From the NCBI GenBank assembly GCA_009844085.1, contig VYCF01000045.1:53633-109099 (forward strand): a DNA stretch of 55,467 nt. Reading direction: 5' to 3'. Of this stretch, positions 16,856 through 24,914 are shown piece after piece (positions within the stretch are counted from its first letter, which is position 1; every line of letters starts with the position of its first letter). The position numbers were made by a program, and so were the translations under genes. Source of the stretch: Gammaproteobacteria bacterium. GTDB lineage: Bacteria > Pseudomonadota > Gammaproteobacteria > Pseudomonadales > Pseudohongiellaceae. The notes beneath the pieces are model-generated. The model was given only the letters and a program-made list of their open reading frames with translations, made no database searches and was not told the origin of the DNA.

Positions 16856-18061
16856 CTATGAGTAGATCGCGTAAGGCCGGATACGCTCGACCCATTGGCC
16901 TTCGTCGGTTGCGGCGAGATTGTCGAGGTCGCCGGCATCGGACGAAGGATCGTCCACCCACTCGCGAAGCACCGGGCCGCCATTGATCACATCGATGGGG
17001 AGCTTGCCTGTTTCATATTCATATGGGAAATCACGCCAGATCCGGTATTCCGGATAAAGCCGGCGAATGGCCTTGAAAGCGAGTGCGACAAGCCGCCAGG
17101 GCTTGAAGGCGAAATGATCGTAGTCCCTGCCGTCGGGATGTATCTGAATGCCGTGGCACAATGCGCCGGCATGCTTGTGGAAGGTCGGTTCGAACCAGCA
17201 TTCGCGCAACCGGCACCCTTCCAGCCATGCCGGAGCCAGCTCATGCATCGTTTTCAGAATCGAACGGGCATCGATGTCGGGAGCCCCGAAAAGTTCCAGC
17301 GGACGCGTGGTGCCCCGACCTTCCGACAACGTGGAGCCTTCGATCATGACTGTGCCCGCAAAGGCGCGCGCCATCGACAGCGTCGGCGCGTTGGGGCTCG
17401 GATTGACCCAGGATCGCTCCGTAACCGGCCAGCCGAAGCCCGGCGCCTGCGCCGGTCTCCAGGCTTCCATCTCGATAACGCGATAATCGACATCCAGCCC
17501 GTAATGGTCGACGAACCACCGCCCCATCTCACCCAGCGTCAGGCCATGCCGCATGGGCATCGGGCCGGCTCCGACGAAACTCTCCCATCCCGGACGCAAC
17601 AACAGTCCCTCGGTGGGGCGGCCCGCCGGATTCGGGCGATCGAGCACCCAGACGGACTTCCCGTGTTCAGCCGCCGCTTCAAGAACGTAGAGAAGCGTCG
17701 TAGCGAAAGTATAGATTCGGCAACCGATGTCCTGGAGATCGAACAGAACGACATCGAAGCTGTTCATCATTTCGCTTGTCGGACGACGAACTTCTCCATA
17801 CAGGCTGAAAACCGGGATGCCGTGGACAGGATCGGTAAAATTCTGTGACTCGATCATGTTGTCCTGCTTGTCGCCCCGCAGTCCATGTTGCGGTCCGAAT
17901 GCGGACGCGATCTGAACGTCGCCGCATGCCGCCAGTGCGTCCAGCGAATGGGTCAGATCGCCGGTAACCGACGCAGGATGCGCCACCAGCGCGACTCGCC
18001 TTCCGCGCAGCGGTTCGCGCAATTCCCTTGCCGCCAGCAGTCGGTCAATTCCGAATTTCAT
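16856..18061 (-). CDS. namZ: NamZ-like exo-beta-N-acetylmuramidase (DUF1343/GH171), cytoplasmic form
   Basis: NamZ-family enzymes release terminal MurNAc from peptidoglycan sugar chains. The 401-residue product has the family blocks GPQHGLRGD, FDLQDIGCRIYTF, LDRPNPAGR, RHGLTLGEM and EGRGTTRP. There is no signal peptide, so it acts in the cytoplasm. One oddity: the block that reads GPEHG in the second paralogue of this window is GPQHG here (CAA for a Glu codon), at a glutamate I believe is important for catalysis. It diverges from murQ across a 162-base gap holding an operator-like site, so both may respond to the same regulator. It heads the transcript that continues to the membrane protein and glycosyltransferases. 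Confidence 0.85.
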   Translation of the reverse strand: MKFGIDRLLAARELREPLRGRRVALVAHPASVTGDLTHSLDALAACGDVQIASAFGPQHGLRGDKQDNMIESQNFTDPVHGIPVFSLYGEVRRPTSEMMNSFDVVLFDLQDIGCRIYTFATTLLYVLEAAAEHGKSVWVLDRPNPAGRPTEGLLLRPGWESFVGAGPMPMRHGLTLGEMGRWFVDHYGLDVDYRVIEMEAWRPAQAPGFGWPVTERSWVNPSPNAPTLSMARAFAGTVMIEGSTLSEGRGTTRPLELFGAPDIDARSILKTMHELAPAWLEGCRLRECWFEPTFHKHAGALCHGIQIHPDGRDYDHFAFKPWRLVALAFKAIRRLYPEYRIWRDFPYEYETGKLPIDVINGGPVLREWVDDPSSDAGDLDNLAATDEGQWVERIRPYAIYS

Positions 18062-18115
18062 TGTATGAAGATAGCGCGGTTAACCGGGCGATGTCAGGCT
18101 GAGGGTGAAACTGGC

Positions 18116-18143
18116 TTGATTATTGATCTAATACCACTAAAAT
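18116..18143 (+). promoter_or_regulatory. Promoter of the murQ operon
   Basis: TTGATT at 18116-18121 and TAAAAT at 18138-18143 are spaced by 16 bases, about 80 bases before the murQ ATG. The -10 box lies within the operator-like site at 18130-18145, which would allow steric repression. Confidence 0.55.
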
Positions 18144-18145
18144 AC
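18130..18145 (+). promoter_or_regulatory. GntR operator-like site 1 (murQ)
   Basis: AATACCACTAAAATAC matches the minus-strand sequence of the site before the deaminase gene at 14 of 16 positions. It covers the -10 box of the murQ promoter. Binding by the neighbouring GntR protein is inferred. Confidence 0.55.
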
Positions 18146-18223
18146 AAGCCGCACCCGTTGCGCGGTACCGCCATTCCGGGATTCGGGAAACACTTCCTTG
18201 GGTACGAGAATCTGAAGCAAGAC

Positions 18224-19138
18224 ATGCCTACAGAAAACGTAAGCGAACGATTCGCGGATATTGATAATTGGTCCACTCACAGCACCGTTAGCGCCATGTT
18301 CGAAGCCCAATTGTCGGCAATCGCGGCGATCGGTCCAGAACTGGCAACGATAGCGCATGCGGCAGAAGCGGCGTCGCGGCGCTTGATGGAAGGAGGGCGT
18401 CTGGTATACGCCGGTGCGGGCACGTCGGGAAGAATCGCCGTGCAGGACGGAGTCGAACTTGGACCGACCTTTGGCTGGCCTGCAGCGCGTGTCGCGTATG
18501 CCTTGGCCGGCGGCCGGGACGCGCTTGTCGGCAGCGTTGAACTCGCCGAGGACGATGCGGAGGCGGCAGCGCATGACCTCGACAAGATCGCCGTCGCGAA
18601 GAATGATGTGCTCGTTGGCGTGGCGGCTAGCGGACGCACTCCGTACACAGTTGGCGCGATTGAAAAGGCAAACGGCGCAGGCGCGCTGACCATCGGAATT
18701 GCAAACAATCGTCCGTCGCCGCTGCTGGATAAGGCGCAGATCGGCATTTGCGCCGAAACCGGAAGCGAAGTTATCGCCGGCTCGACGCGCATGAAGGCCG
18801 GCACCGCGCAGAAAGCCATTCTGAATCTTTTCTCGACGGCGACGATGATTCGTTGTGGGCGCGTATATCAGGGTCTGATGGTCGATATGGTGATTTCCAA
18901 CCGGAAGCTCAAGACCCGGGCGGTGGAGATCGTAGGGCGGCTCGCGGGCGTTGACAACGCGGTCGCGGAAGCGGCCCTGGATGCCGCCGGTGGCAATATC
19001 AAGCTCGGCGTTCTTTGTGCTTTGGGCATGGAACTCGACGAGGCTGAACGGCTGCTGTCCCGTCGCAAGGGTATATTGCGCGACGCGGTTATCGAAATGA
19101 ACGAGAATTCCGCATCTAGAAAAGAGGATCGGAAATGA
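18224..19138 (+). CDS. murQ: N-acetylmuramic acid 6-phosphate etherase MurQ
   Basis: MurQ cleaves the lactyl ether of MurNAc-6-phosphate to give GlcNAc-6-phosphate and D-lactate in the cytoplasm, the committing step of murein sugar recycling. The SIS-domain signatures are AGAGTSGRIAVQD, DGVELGPTFGW, VAASGRTPYT and TRMKAGTAQKAILN. The product from the ATG at 18224 is 304 residues, the usual size; the frame is open further upstream but that part overlaps the promoter. Its TGA overlaps the regulator's ATG as ATGA. Together with the kinase and nagA it links NamZ products to amino-sugar catabolism. Confidence 0.95.
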   Translation: MPTENVSERFADIDNWSTHSTVSAMFEAQLSAIAAIGPELATIAHAAEAASRRLMEGGRLVYAGAGTSGRIAVQDGVELGPTFGWPAARVAYALAGGRDALVGSVELAEDDAEAAAHDLDKIAVAKNDVLVGVAASGRTPYTVGAIEKANGAGALTIGIANNRPSPLLDKAQIGICAETGSEVIAGSTRMKAGTAQKAILNLFSTATMIRCGRVYQGLMVDMVISNRKLKTRAVEIVGRLAGVDNAVAEAALDAAGGNIKLGVLCALGMELDEAERLLSRRKGILRDAVIEMNENSASRKEDRK

Positions 19139-19854
19139 TCGATCTCTCGTCCAGCAAGACCGGCAACACGCCACTATACCTCCAGATAGCCAAAAGTATC
19201 CGCCGCCAGATCAACGAAGGCCAGATCGCAACGGGAGAGGCGCTCCCTTCCGAGCGCGAATTGTGCGAGCTTACCGGGGCTTCGCGCGTAACGATACGTA
19301 AAGCCGTCGATCAACTCATCGACGAGGGGCTGCTCTGGCGGAAGCAAGGGTCGGGCACCTTCGTATCTGAACGCATCGAAGTTGAGACAACTCATCTTGG
19401 CGGATTCACTGACGACACGCGGGCTCGTGGCGAGGAGCCTGGCTCGATCTGGCTGATCAGGAATTACGCCAATCCAACGAGGGAAGAGGCCGAAAAACTG
19501 AAAATATCCACGACGTCCACGGTCGCGCGCCTTGGCCGTGTCCGCCTGTCTGGCGGCGAGCCTCTAGCGATCGAACATGCCGTTGTGGCTGGTTCCCACC
19601 TGCCGCCGATAGAAGAAATCGGTGATTCCTTATATGCGGCGCTGGAGAGCAAGGGAAACAGGCCGCAGAAAGGCAGTCAGAAAGTCCGCGCATCCCTAGC
19701 GTCGCCGACCGAAGCGGGGCTGTTGTCGATTCAGGAAAACAGCGAGGTATTGCGTATCGAGCGGGTCACATGGCTCGATGACGGCACCGTAATCGAATTC
19801 ACGCGTTCCGCTTATCGCGGCGATAGGTATGAGTTCGTTACCGACATAAGATGA
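19135..19854 (+). CDS. GntR-family regulator with UTRA effector domain
   Basis: The first 75 residues form a winged helix (LYLQIAKSIRRQI, LPSERELCELTGASRVTIRKA) and the rest is a UTRA ligand domain, as in NagR/HutC proteins that sense phosphorylated amino sugars. The length of 239 residues is typical. It is co-translated with murQ and sits directly before the deaminase and nagA genes. Similar AT-rich sites occur in front of murQ (18130), the deaminase (19892), the symporter (24625) and the TonB receptor (24805). I infer that this protein represses all of them until GlcNAc-6P or MurNAc-6P accumulates. A nagR label would be reasonable but is not proven. Confidence 0.88.
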   Translation: MIDLSSSKTGNTPLYLQIAKSIRRQINEGQIATGEALPSERELCELTGASRVTIRKAVDQLIDEGLLWRKQGSGTFVSERIEVETTHLGGFTDDTRARGEEPGSIWLIRNYANPTREEAEKLKISTTSTVARLGRVRLSGGEPLAIEHAVVAGSHLPPIEEIGDSLYAALESKGNRPQKGSQKVRASLASPTEAGLLSIQENSEVLRIERVTWLDDGTVIEFTRSAYRGDRYEFVTDIR

Positions 19855-19891
19855 CGTACAAGTGTTTGGGGCAGCAATCCGGCGAAAATTA

Positions 19892-19907
19892 GTATTATAA
19901 TGGTATT
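19892..19907 (-). promoter_or_regulatory. GntR operator-like site 2 (deaminase operon) over a -10 box
   Basis: Read on the minus strand the site is AATACCATTATAATAC, 14 of 16 identical to site 1. On the plus strand it covers a perfect TATAAT at 19896-19901, the likely -10 box of the deaminase-nagA operon. A matching -35 box is weak. Confidence 0.55.
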
Positions 19908-19930
19908 TACCAGTCAGGAGTTGAAATGCC

Positions 19931-20977
19931 GTGCCAGTTCGCCGACTCACGCCCTCCGCAAGCAGGATGTTTCAGGAAACCGGTGAGATAGCCGAAAACG
20001 CCGGACGCCAACAAACGCGCAATGCCGTTCCGGCCGGACAGATCGCCGAGAAATTGAAAAGGATTGCGCCAAAGTTCATCTTGACCTGCGCCCGGGGCAG
20101 TTCCGATCATGCGGCGACCTACGCAAAGTATCTGTTCGAGACGCAGATGGGATTGGCCGTTTGCTCGTTCGCGCCCTCCGTGGCGTCGCTTTACGCGGCG
20201 CAAACCGACTTTCGGGAGGCGGTTTTCATCTCGATTTCCCAATCCGGCAGGAGTCCGGATCTGTTGAGCGCGTCACGGGCCGCGAAAGCGGGCGGCGCTT
20301 ACGTCGTGGCGGTCGTGAACGACGAGGCAAGTCCGCTCGCTGGTCTGGCGGACGACGTTCTGCCGATCGGCGCGGGTCCGGAACTCAGTGTCGCCGCCAC
20401 CAAGTCCTGTATCGGAGCGATGTCCGCGCTCTATCATTTGTGTGCCGAGTGGCGGGGCGAGGACAGAATGCGGAGCGCGCTCGCAACGCTGCCGGAAACG
20501 CTCGCGCAGGCATGGTCGCTCGATTGGCCGGAAGCGGTTGCGCCGCTGTGCGGCGCCCGGCAAGCCTTGATCCTGAGCAGGGGCATTGGTCTTGCCGGGG
20601 CGCAGGAAGCGGCGCTGAAACTGAAAGAGACCTGCATGATCCAGGCCGAAGGATTCAGCGCCGCCGAAGTCCGGCATGGTCCCATGACGATCGTTGGGGA
20701 GGGGTTTCCGGTAATCGCCATCGCCACATTCGACGCTTCGCAGGAAAGCATCGACAGCGTTTCACGGGAATTTCTCCGCAGCGGCGCATGGGTGCTCGTT
20801 GCCGGCAAACCCGTGGACGGAGCATCGTGTCTGCCAACGCCGCGCGCTCCCGACTCCAACTTGCAGCCGCTTGTCTTCCTGCAAGCTTTTTACAAGTTCG
20901 CCAACGCCTTGTCCTTCGATCGCGGTCTTGACCCGGATAACCCAAGGAATCTCAGCAAAGTGACGAAAACAGTGTAA
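19931..20977 (+). CDS. nagB: Glucosamine-6-phosphate deaminase, SIS type (NagB-II)
   Basis: NagB-II converts glucosamine-6-phosphate to fructose-6-phosphate and ammonia. It is unrelated to classical NagB and resembles the isomerase half of GlmS. The two SIS domains show CARGSSDHAATYAKY, SISQSGRSPD, AATKSCIGAM and the RHGPM signature, with no glutamine amidotransferase part. Length is 348 residues from a GTG at 19931 that lies 10 bases after CAGGAG. The ATG at 19926 is in another frame. An ATG at 19967 would give 336 residues; family members usually have a few residues before that Met, so I kept the GTG. nagA follows, overlapping by one base. Confidence 0.88.
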   Translation: MPVRRLTPSASRMFQETGEIAENAGRQQTRNAVPAGQIAEKLKRIAPKFILTCARGSSDHAATYAKYLFETQMGLAVCSFAPSVASLYAAQTDFREAVFISISQSGRSPDLLSASRAAKAGGAYVVAVVNDEASPLAGLADDVLPIGAGPELSVAATKSCIGAMSALYHLCAEWRGEDRMRSALATLPETLAQAWSLDWPEAVAPLCGARQALILSRGIGLAGAQEAALKLKETCMIQAEGFSAAEVRHGPMTIVGEGFPVIAIATFDASQESIDSVSREFLRSGAWVLVAGKPVDGASCLPTPRAPDSNLQPLVFLQAFYKFANALSFDRGLDPDNPRNLSKVTKTV

Positions 20978-22152
20978 TGAGCGCAATGCTACGATTGGTG
21001 TTCACCAACGGGCGTATCGTAACGCCGAACGGGATACTCGACCGCGGTTCCGTTGAAGTATGCGACGGTCTTGTCGCCGGAGTGGGGGAATCGATTGCGG
21101 CGAATCGTCCGAATGACGGCTTCGTCGACCTCGGCGGCGATTACCTGTTGCCCGGATTCGTGGACGTGCAGGTAAACGGCGGCGGCGGGTTGCTCTTCAA
21201 CGACGGTCCGAGCGCGGCGGCGGCGGCAAGGATCGCGGAAGCGCATCGCGCTTTCGGCACCACGAGCCTGTTGCCGACCTTGATCAGCGACGACCTCGAC
21301 AAGGTCCAACAGGCAATCCAGGTCATCGACAGGGAAGTCGGGCGAAATACGTCTGGCATCGCGGGCGTTCACATAGAAGGCCCTTTTTTGAACGTCGAGA
21401 AAAGAGGTATTCACGACGAGAGCAAGCTGCGGCAACTTTCGGATGAGGCGGTCGGAATCCTGACCTCGGCCGAACACGCACAAGTCGTCGTTACGCTGGC
21501 GCCTGAGCGCGCCCGGCCCGATCAGATAGCGCATCTTGTGGAGTGCGGCGTGAAAGTCTGCATCGGACACACAAATGCGACCTTCGACGAGACCCGCGGT
21601 GCGCTTGCGGCCGGCGCTTCCGGTTTCACTCATCTCTTTAACGCCATGCCCGCGATGCAATCCCGCAATCCAGGCGTCATCGCCGCGGCTTTGGAATCGA
21701 GCGCGTACTGCGGTGTCATCGTCGACGGCAAACACGTTCATCCGGCGATGCTGCGCCTGGCTTTGCGGGCGAAATCGGATCGGAGGCTGATGCTTGTTAC
21801 CGACGCCATGCCGGTCGTCGGCGCGGATAAAGACCATTTCTACCTGAACAATCAGCGAATCAAAGTCGCCGATGGTGTGTGCGTGTCCGAAGACGGAACA
21901 CTCGCCGGCACCGCGCTTTCCATGATTGAAGCATTTAAGAACGCGATGACGATGCTTGATCTGAGTATTGGAGAGGCGTCCGAAATGGCGAGCCAAACGC
22001 CATGTTCGTTTCTGGGTATCGCCGACCGTGCGGGATCCATAACCCCTGGGCGTCGGGCCGATCTGCTGCGGGTTTCGCCGACTTTTGCAATTCGTCAAAT
22101 CTGGATTGGCGGCGTCGAACAGAGTGACTGCCGGAAACCGGAAACGGCGTAG
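20977..22152 (+). CDS. nagA: N-acetylglucosamine-6-phosphate deacetylase NagA
   Basis: NagA removes acetate from GlcNAc-6-phosphate to give glucosamine-6-phosphate. The amidohydrolase motifs are FVDVQVNGGGG near 61, metal-binding HIEGPF, GHTNAT, FTHLFNAMP and the catalytic VTDAM. Length 391 residues is normal. The ATG overlaps the deaminase TAA by one base, so the pair is a coupled two-gene unit. It receives GlcNAc-6P from MurQ and from the kinase and passes product to the SIS deaminase. Confidence 0.95.
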   Translation: MSAMLRLVFTNGRIVTPNGILDRGSVEVCDGLVAGVGESIAANRPNDGFVDLGGDYLLPGFVDVQVNGGGGLLFNDGPSAAAAARIAEAHRAFGTTSLLPTLISDDLDKVQQAIQVIDREVGRNTSGIAGVHIEGPFLNVEKRGIHDESKLRQLSDEAVGILTSAEHAQVVVTLAPERARPDQIAHLVECGVKVCIGHTNATFDETRGALAAGASGFTHLFNAMPAMQSRNPGVIAAALESSAYCGVIVDGKHVHPAMLRLALRAKSDRRLMLVTDAMPVVGADKDHFYLNNQRIKVADGVCVSEDGTLAGTALSMIEAFKNAMTMLDLSIGEASEMASQTPCSFLGIADRAGSITPGRRADLLRVSPTFAIRQIWIGGVEQSDCRKPETA

Positions 22153-22162
22153 CGCCGCCGAT

Positions 22163-23044
22163 TCACCGGGAGTCGAAATCCGGAGAATATTCTGGGCAGG
22201 CCAATAGCAGCGCTCCATCCAGTGAGTCGCCTTTGCATTCGCTCAGTCTTGCCGCAGTTCGTTCACGCAGCCAAGGCTGCAATCGCCGCGACAATCCGCC
22301 CGCCAGGGCGCATCTGGGCGCCCCCTTCTCGAAAATCGTTTCAATGAAACGCTCAACGTGCCTGACAGCGTCCTCCACGATCGAGCGCGCGATTTCGTCG
22401 TTCTTTTCGGCATAGTCCATGATCATGGGGGCGAAAGCCGCGTAGTCCTTCGGCGTTGCTTCGTCCATCCACGCGATCGCACGCCCGGTATCGTGATCGA
22501 ATCTTGCCGTCACTGCCGTGCTCAAGGGCGTCGGTTTGGTTCGGCCGTCAAGCGCCCGCAGGGCATGTCGCATGGCGCTCAATCCGAGAGCCGCGCCGCT
22601 GCCTTCGTCGGAAATCGGAAATCCGTAACCGCCGATCATAGTGCAAACATCGCCGACCTTGATATATGCGACGCTGCCGGTGCCTAAAATCAGAGTAGCC
22701 CCGTCCTCGCCGAGGTGCGCGCCGAGATTCGCGATCGCCGCATCGGTTTCGAAGTGAACGGACCGAAAGGGAAAATCGAGTTGGGAAACCGCCCTCAGCA
22801 TGCCCGGGCGGGAGATGCCGGCGATGCCCATTCCCGCGTCGATCAGCGGCATGTCGCTTTCGTCGAGTCCCGCCGCGGCAACCGCATCCCTTGATACGGA
22901 CATCAATACTGTGTGGAGATTTTCCAGCCCGATGCGGGCGTTCGCCACACCGGCTTTCGCCTCGCCCAGAACGGCCCCGTTCAGTTCGGTCAGCCGCGCC
23001 CTGGAGTGGCTGCCGCCGGCGTCAATGCCAAGAAAATAGCGCAT
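22163..23044 (-). CDS. BadF/BcrA-type N-acetyl-amino-sugar kinase (GlcNAc/MurNAc)
   Basis: This 293-residue ASKHA-fold kinase has GIDAGGSHSRARL as its first phosphate motif and ILGTGSVAYI as the second, with GGYGFPISDEGSG and ALAGGLS after them. Members phosphorylate GlcNAc, and the clostridial MurK member also phosphorylates MurNAc. No anmK and no PTS transporter are in the locus, while murQ needs MurNAc-6P. I therefore infer that this kinase makes both GlcNAc-6P and MurNAc-6P. It lies 14 bases after the symporter gene in the same transcript. Whether it accepts MurNAc cannot be read from the sequence. Confidence 0.82.
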   Translation of the reverse strand: MRYFLGIDAGGSHSRARLTELNGAVLGEAKAGVANARIGLENLHTVLMSVSRDAVAAAGLDESDMPLIDAGMGIAGISRPGMLRAVSQLDFPFRSVHFETDAAIANLGAHLGEDGATLILGTGSVAYIKVGDVCTMIGGYGFPISDEGSGAALGLSAMRHALRALDGRTKPTPLSTAVTARFDHDTGRAIAWMDEATPKDYAAFAPMIMDYAEKNDEIARSIVEDAVRHVERFIETIFEKGAPRCALAGGLSRRLQPWLRERTAARLSECKGDSLDGALLLACPEYSPDFDSR

Positions 23045-23058
23045 GGGTCAGCCCCGTT

Positions 23059-24615
23059 TTATTCATTTCGCGCCGGTCCGTTCGTCCCGGCCATGCACAC
23101 AATTATGGAAACGCCAACGCCGATCAGTAACTGCCACGGAAAAGATAGTGATTTCAACTGAACCCACAAGCCGAGCGAGTCGACAACGTAACTTTGCTGC
23201 ACAAGAATCGCCGCGAATCCTGCGATAAGCGCCGCAATCACTGAAACCGATGATCCTCGATCGGTGAAGACCGCCGTGAAGAATACGCCAATGAGTCCGG
23301 CGTAAGCGAAAGACATAACGGCCAGCGCGAACTCTAGCAAGGCCATGTCGGTGTAGCGTTGCCAGAAAAAACACAAAACAGCCATCGCCGAGAGAAGTAC
23401 GGCGAACAGGAGCATACCCCATCGGCCGGCGGCTACATAATGTTCAGGCCTTCGGTTTTCGGCCGCCTCTTTCCAGGGGTGATAGAAATCGCTGATCAAA
23501 ACCGACGACATCGCGCTCAAGCCGGAATTCATCGTCGAGATAGCGGCGGCGACAATGCCGGCCGTAGCGAGTCCGCGCACGCCGCTCGGCATCTCGGACA
23601 AAATGTAGGACATGAAAACCGTAATGCTTTCACCGTTGAATTCCGGCATCAATTCACCGCCGCCCGTCGAGGCCGCAAGTTCGGGGCGCTCGTAGAGAAG
23701 ATGCAAGAGTTGCCCGATCGTCACGAAAACCAGGACGATCGGAATCGAAACCAGGGAAGAAGCAATCATGGCGCGTCCGCCCGATTTCGCGTCGCGGCAG
23801 GTCAGCAGTCGCTGGGTGGTATCCTGATCGAGTCCGAAATTGCCGAGATTGAGCAGGAACACGCCGGTCAGAATTGCCCAAACGGTAAAGGGTCTCGAAA
23901 AATCCGTCGAGAAATCCAGCAAGATCAGCTTGTTTACTCCTTCCGGCGTCTCACGCAGGGCCGCGATCATTTCAGCCGGAGTCAGCGACAACTGCGACCA
24001 AAGGCTGAACAAGGCAATCAGTGCGGCGCCGAAATAGACGATAAACTGTCCCACATCGCTCCAGATAACCGAGCGAATGCCACCCATCAGCGCAATGCCG
24101 ACCGAGAATAACGCGATTGCGAAAATCGCCAATATCACGCTTTGCGGCTCAATGTTGAAGAACAGCATCATCGCGACCGCGGTCGCCGCGATATAGACAC
24201 GCGCCCCACTCGCAAACACTCTCCCGACGAGATACATCGCGCCGGCCGCCCGCTTCGCCCCGTCGCCATAGCGGATTGCCAGCAGCTCGTATACCGTCGT
24301 GACTTTCAATTCGTAGAATCGGGTCAGTAAGTACCGCGTTGCGAACAAGGCCGCGAGGACGGCGCCGAACGAAGAAGCAAGATAAGTGTAATCGCCGCGG
24401 AAACCGTAATCGGGTCCGCCGAGAAAAGTGGCTGCCGACTGGTTGGTCGCGATTACCGAGAACATGACCAGCCAGGCGGACATCTGATTTCCGCCGAGGA
24501 AGTAGTCCCGCATCGACCTCGTCGGTCTGCGGGAAAGCGCCACGCCGCCGCCGATCACCGCCGCGATGTACAGGGCGATGATCGACCAGTCGACCAGTGT
24601 CAGCGGCGATGACAT
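23059..24615 (-). CDS. Sodium/solute symporter (SSS family), probable amino-sugar importer
   Basis: This 518-residue inner-membrane protein has about 13-14 hydrophobic helices and SSS landmarks: an N-terminal LVDWSIIALYIAAV helix, the FLGGNQMSAWLVM loop, SAATFLGGPDYGF, and the GLDQDTTQRLLTCRD stretch in the middle. SSS transporters use the sodium gradient to take up small solutes. Its partner kinase and the surrounding nag/mur genes suggest it carries GlcNAc, MurNAc or the disaccharide across the inner membrane. A half operator-like sequence (24625-24634) lies just before its ATG. The substrate is inference from context. Confidence 0.85.
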   Translation of the reverse strand: MSSPLTLVDWSIIALYIAAVIGGGVALSRRPTRSMRDYFLGGNQMSAWLVMFSVIATNQSAATFLGGPDYGFRGDYTYLASSFGAVLAALFATRYLLTRFYELKVTTVYELLAIRYGDGAKRAAGAMYLVGRVFASGARVYIAATAVAMMLFFNIEPQSVILAIFAIALFSVGIALMGGIRSVIWSDVGQFIVYFGAALIALFSLWSQLSLTPAEMIAALRETPEGVNKLILLDFSTDFSRPFTVWAILTGVFLLNLGNFGLDQDTTQRLLTCRDAKSGGRAMIASSLVSIPIVLVFVTIGQLLHLLYERPELAASTGGGELMPEFNGESITVFMSYILSEMPSGVRGLATAGIVAAAISTMNSGLSAMSSVLISDFYHPWKEAAENRRPEHYVAAGRWGMLLFAVLLSAMAVLCFFWQRYTDMALLEFALAVMSFAYAGLIGVFFTAVFTDRGSSVSVIAALIAGFAAILVQQSYVVDSLGLWVQLKSLSFPWQLLIGVGVSIIVCMAGTNGPARNE

Positions 24616-24624
24616 GCTGGCGAC

Positions 24625-24634
24625 AATACCATTA
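24625..24634 (+). promoter_or_regulatory. GntR operator-like half site 3 (symporter)
   Basis: AATACCATTA is identical to the first ten bases of site 2. The other half (ACGCCG) does not match. It lies 10-19 bases before the symporter start, so a bound protein would block transcription or initiation. Confidence 0.4.
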
Positions 24635-24804
24635 ACGCCGGATCGATTTCATGCGGCTTCAATTTTGTTCCTCCCGGAATCGTGCCTCCTCAGAAGTCTG
24701 TCCGCAGCGTTTGTGATCGGGATGCGGGAAACCGGCGTATCCCTCATCTAAAGACTCCTCGTCAAGCTTGGATATGTATATCTGCCAAATATAGTACCAA
24801 TTTC

Positions 24805-24844
24805 AATACTAATACTTGCATTAGTATTATATTTGTAATATAGA
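24805..24844 (+). promoter_or_regulatory. Receptor promoter overlapped by a 9-bp palindrome (operator site 4)
   Basis: AATACTAAT at 24805-24813 and ATTAGTATT at 24820-24828 form a perfect inverted repeat with a six-base spacer. TTGCAT (24816-24821) and TATAGA (24839-24844), 17 bases apart, form a promoter whose -35 box lies within the palindrome. ATTAGTATTATA here is identical over 12 bases to 19888-19899 at site 2. GTACCA...CAATAC just upstream adds another imperfect copy. Confidence 0.6.
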
Positions 24845-24914
24845 TTGTCAAACCAAAGCAGAACCGGAGGCGCGGACGAAGGTCCGCTGACCATACACAA
24901 GTGGGGTTGGAAAG

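Larger units (their letters stand above)
24616..24914. promoter_or_regulatory. Divergent control region between symporter and TonB receptor
   Basis: This 299-base gap has no gene. The side next to the symporter carries an operator-like half site; the side next to the receptor has a very AT-rich stretch (24780-24845) with a palindrome and a promoter, listed separately. The receptor has an untranslated leader of roughly 70 bases with no known riboswitch pattern. Confidence 0.6.
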
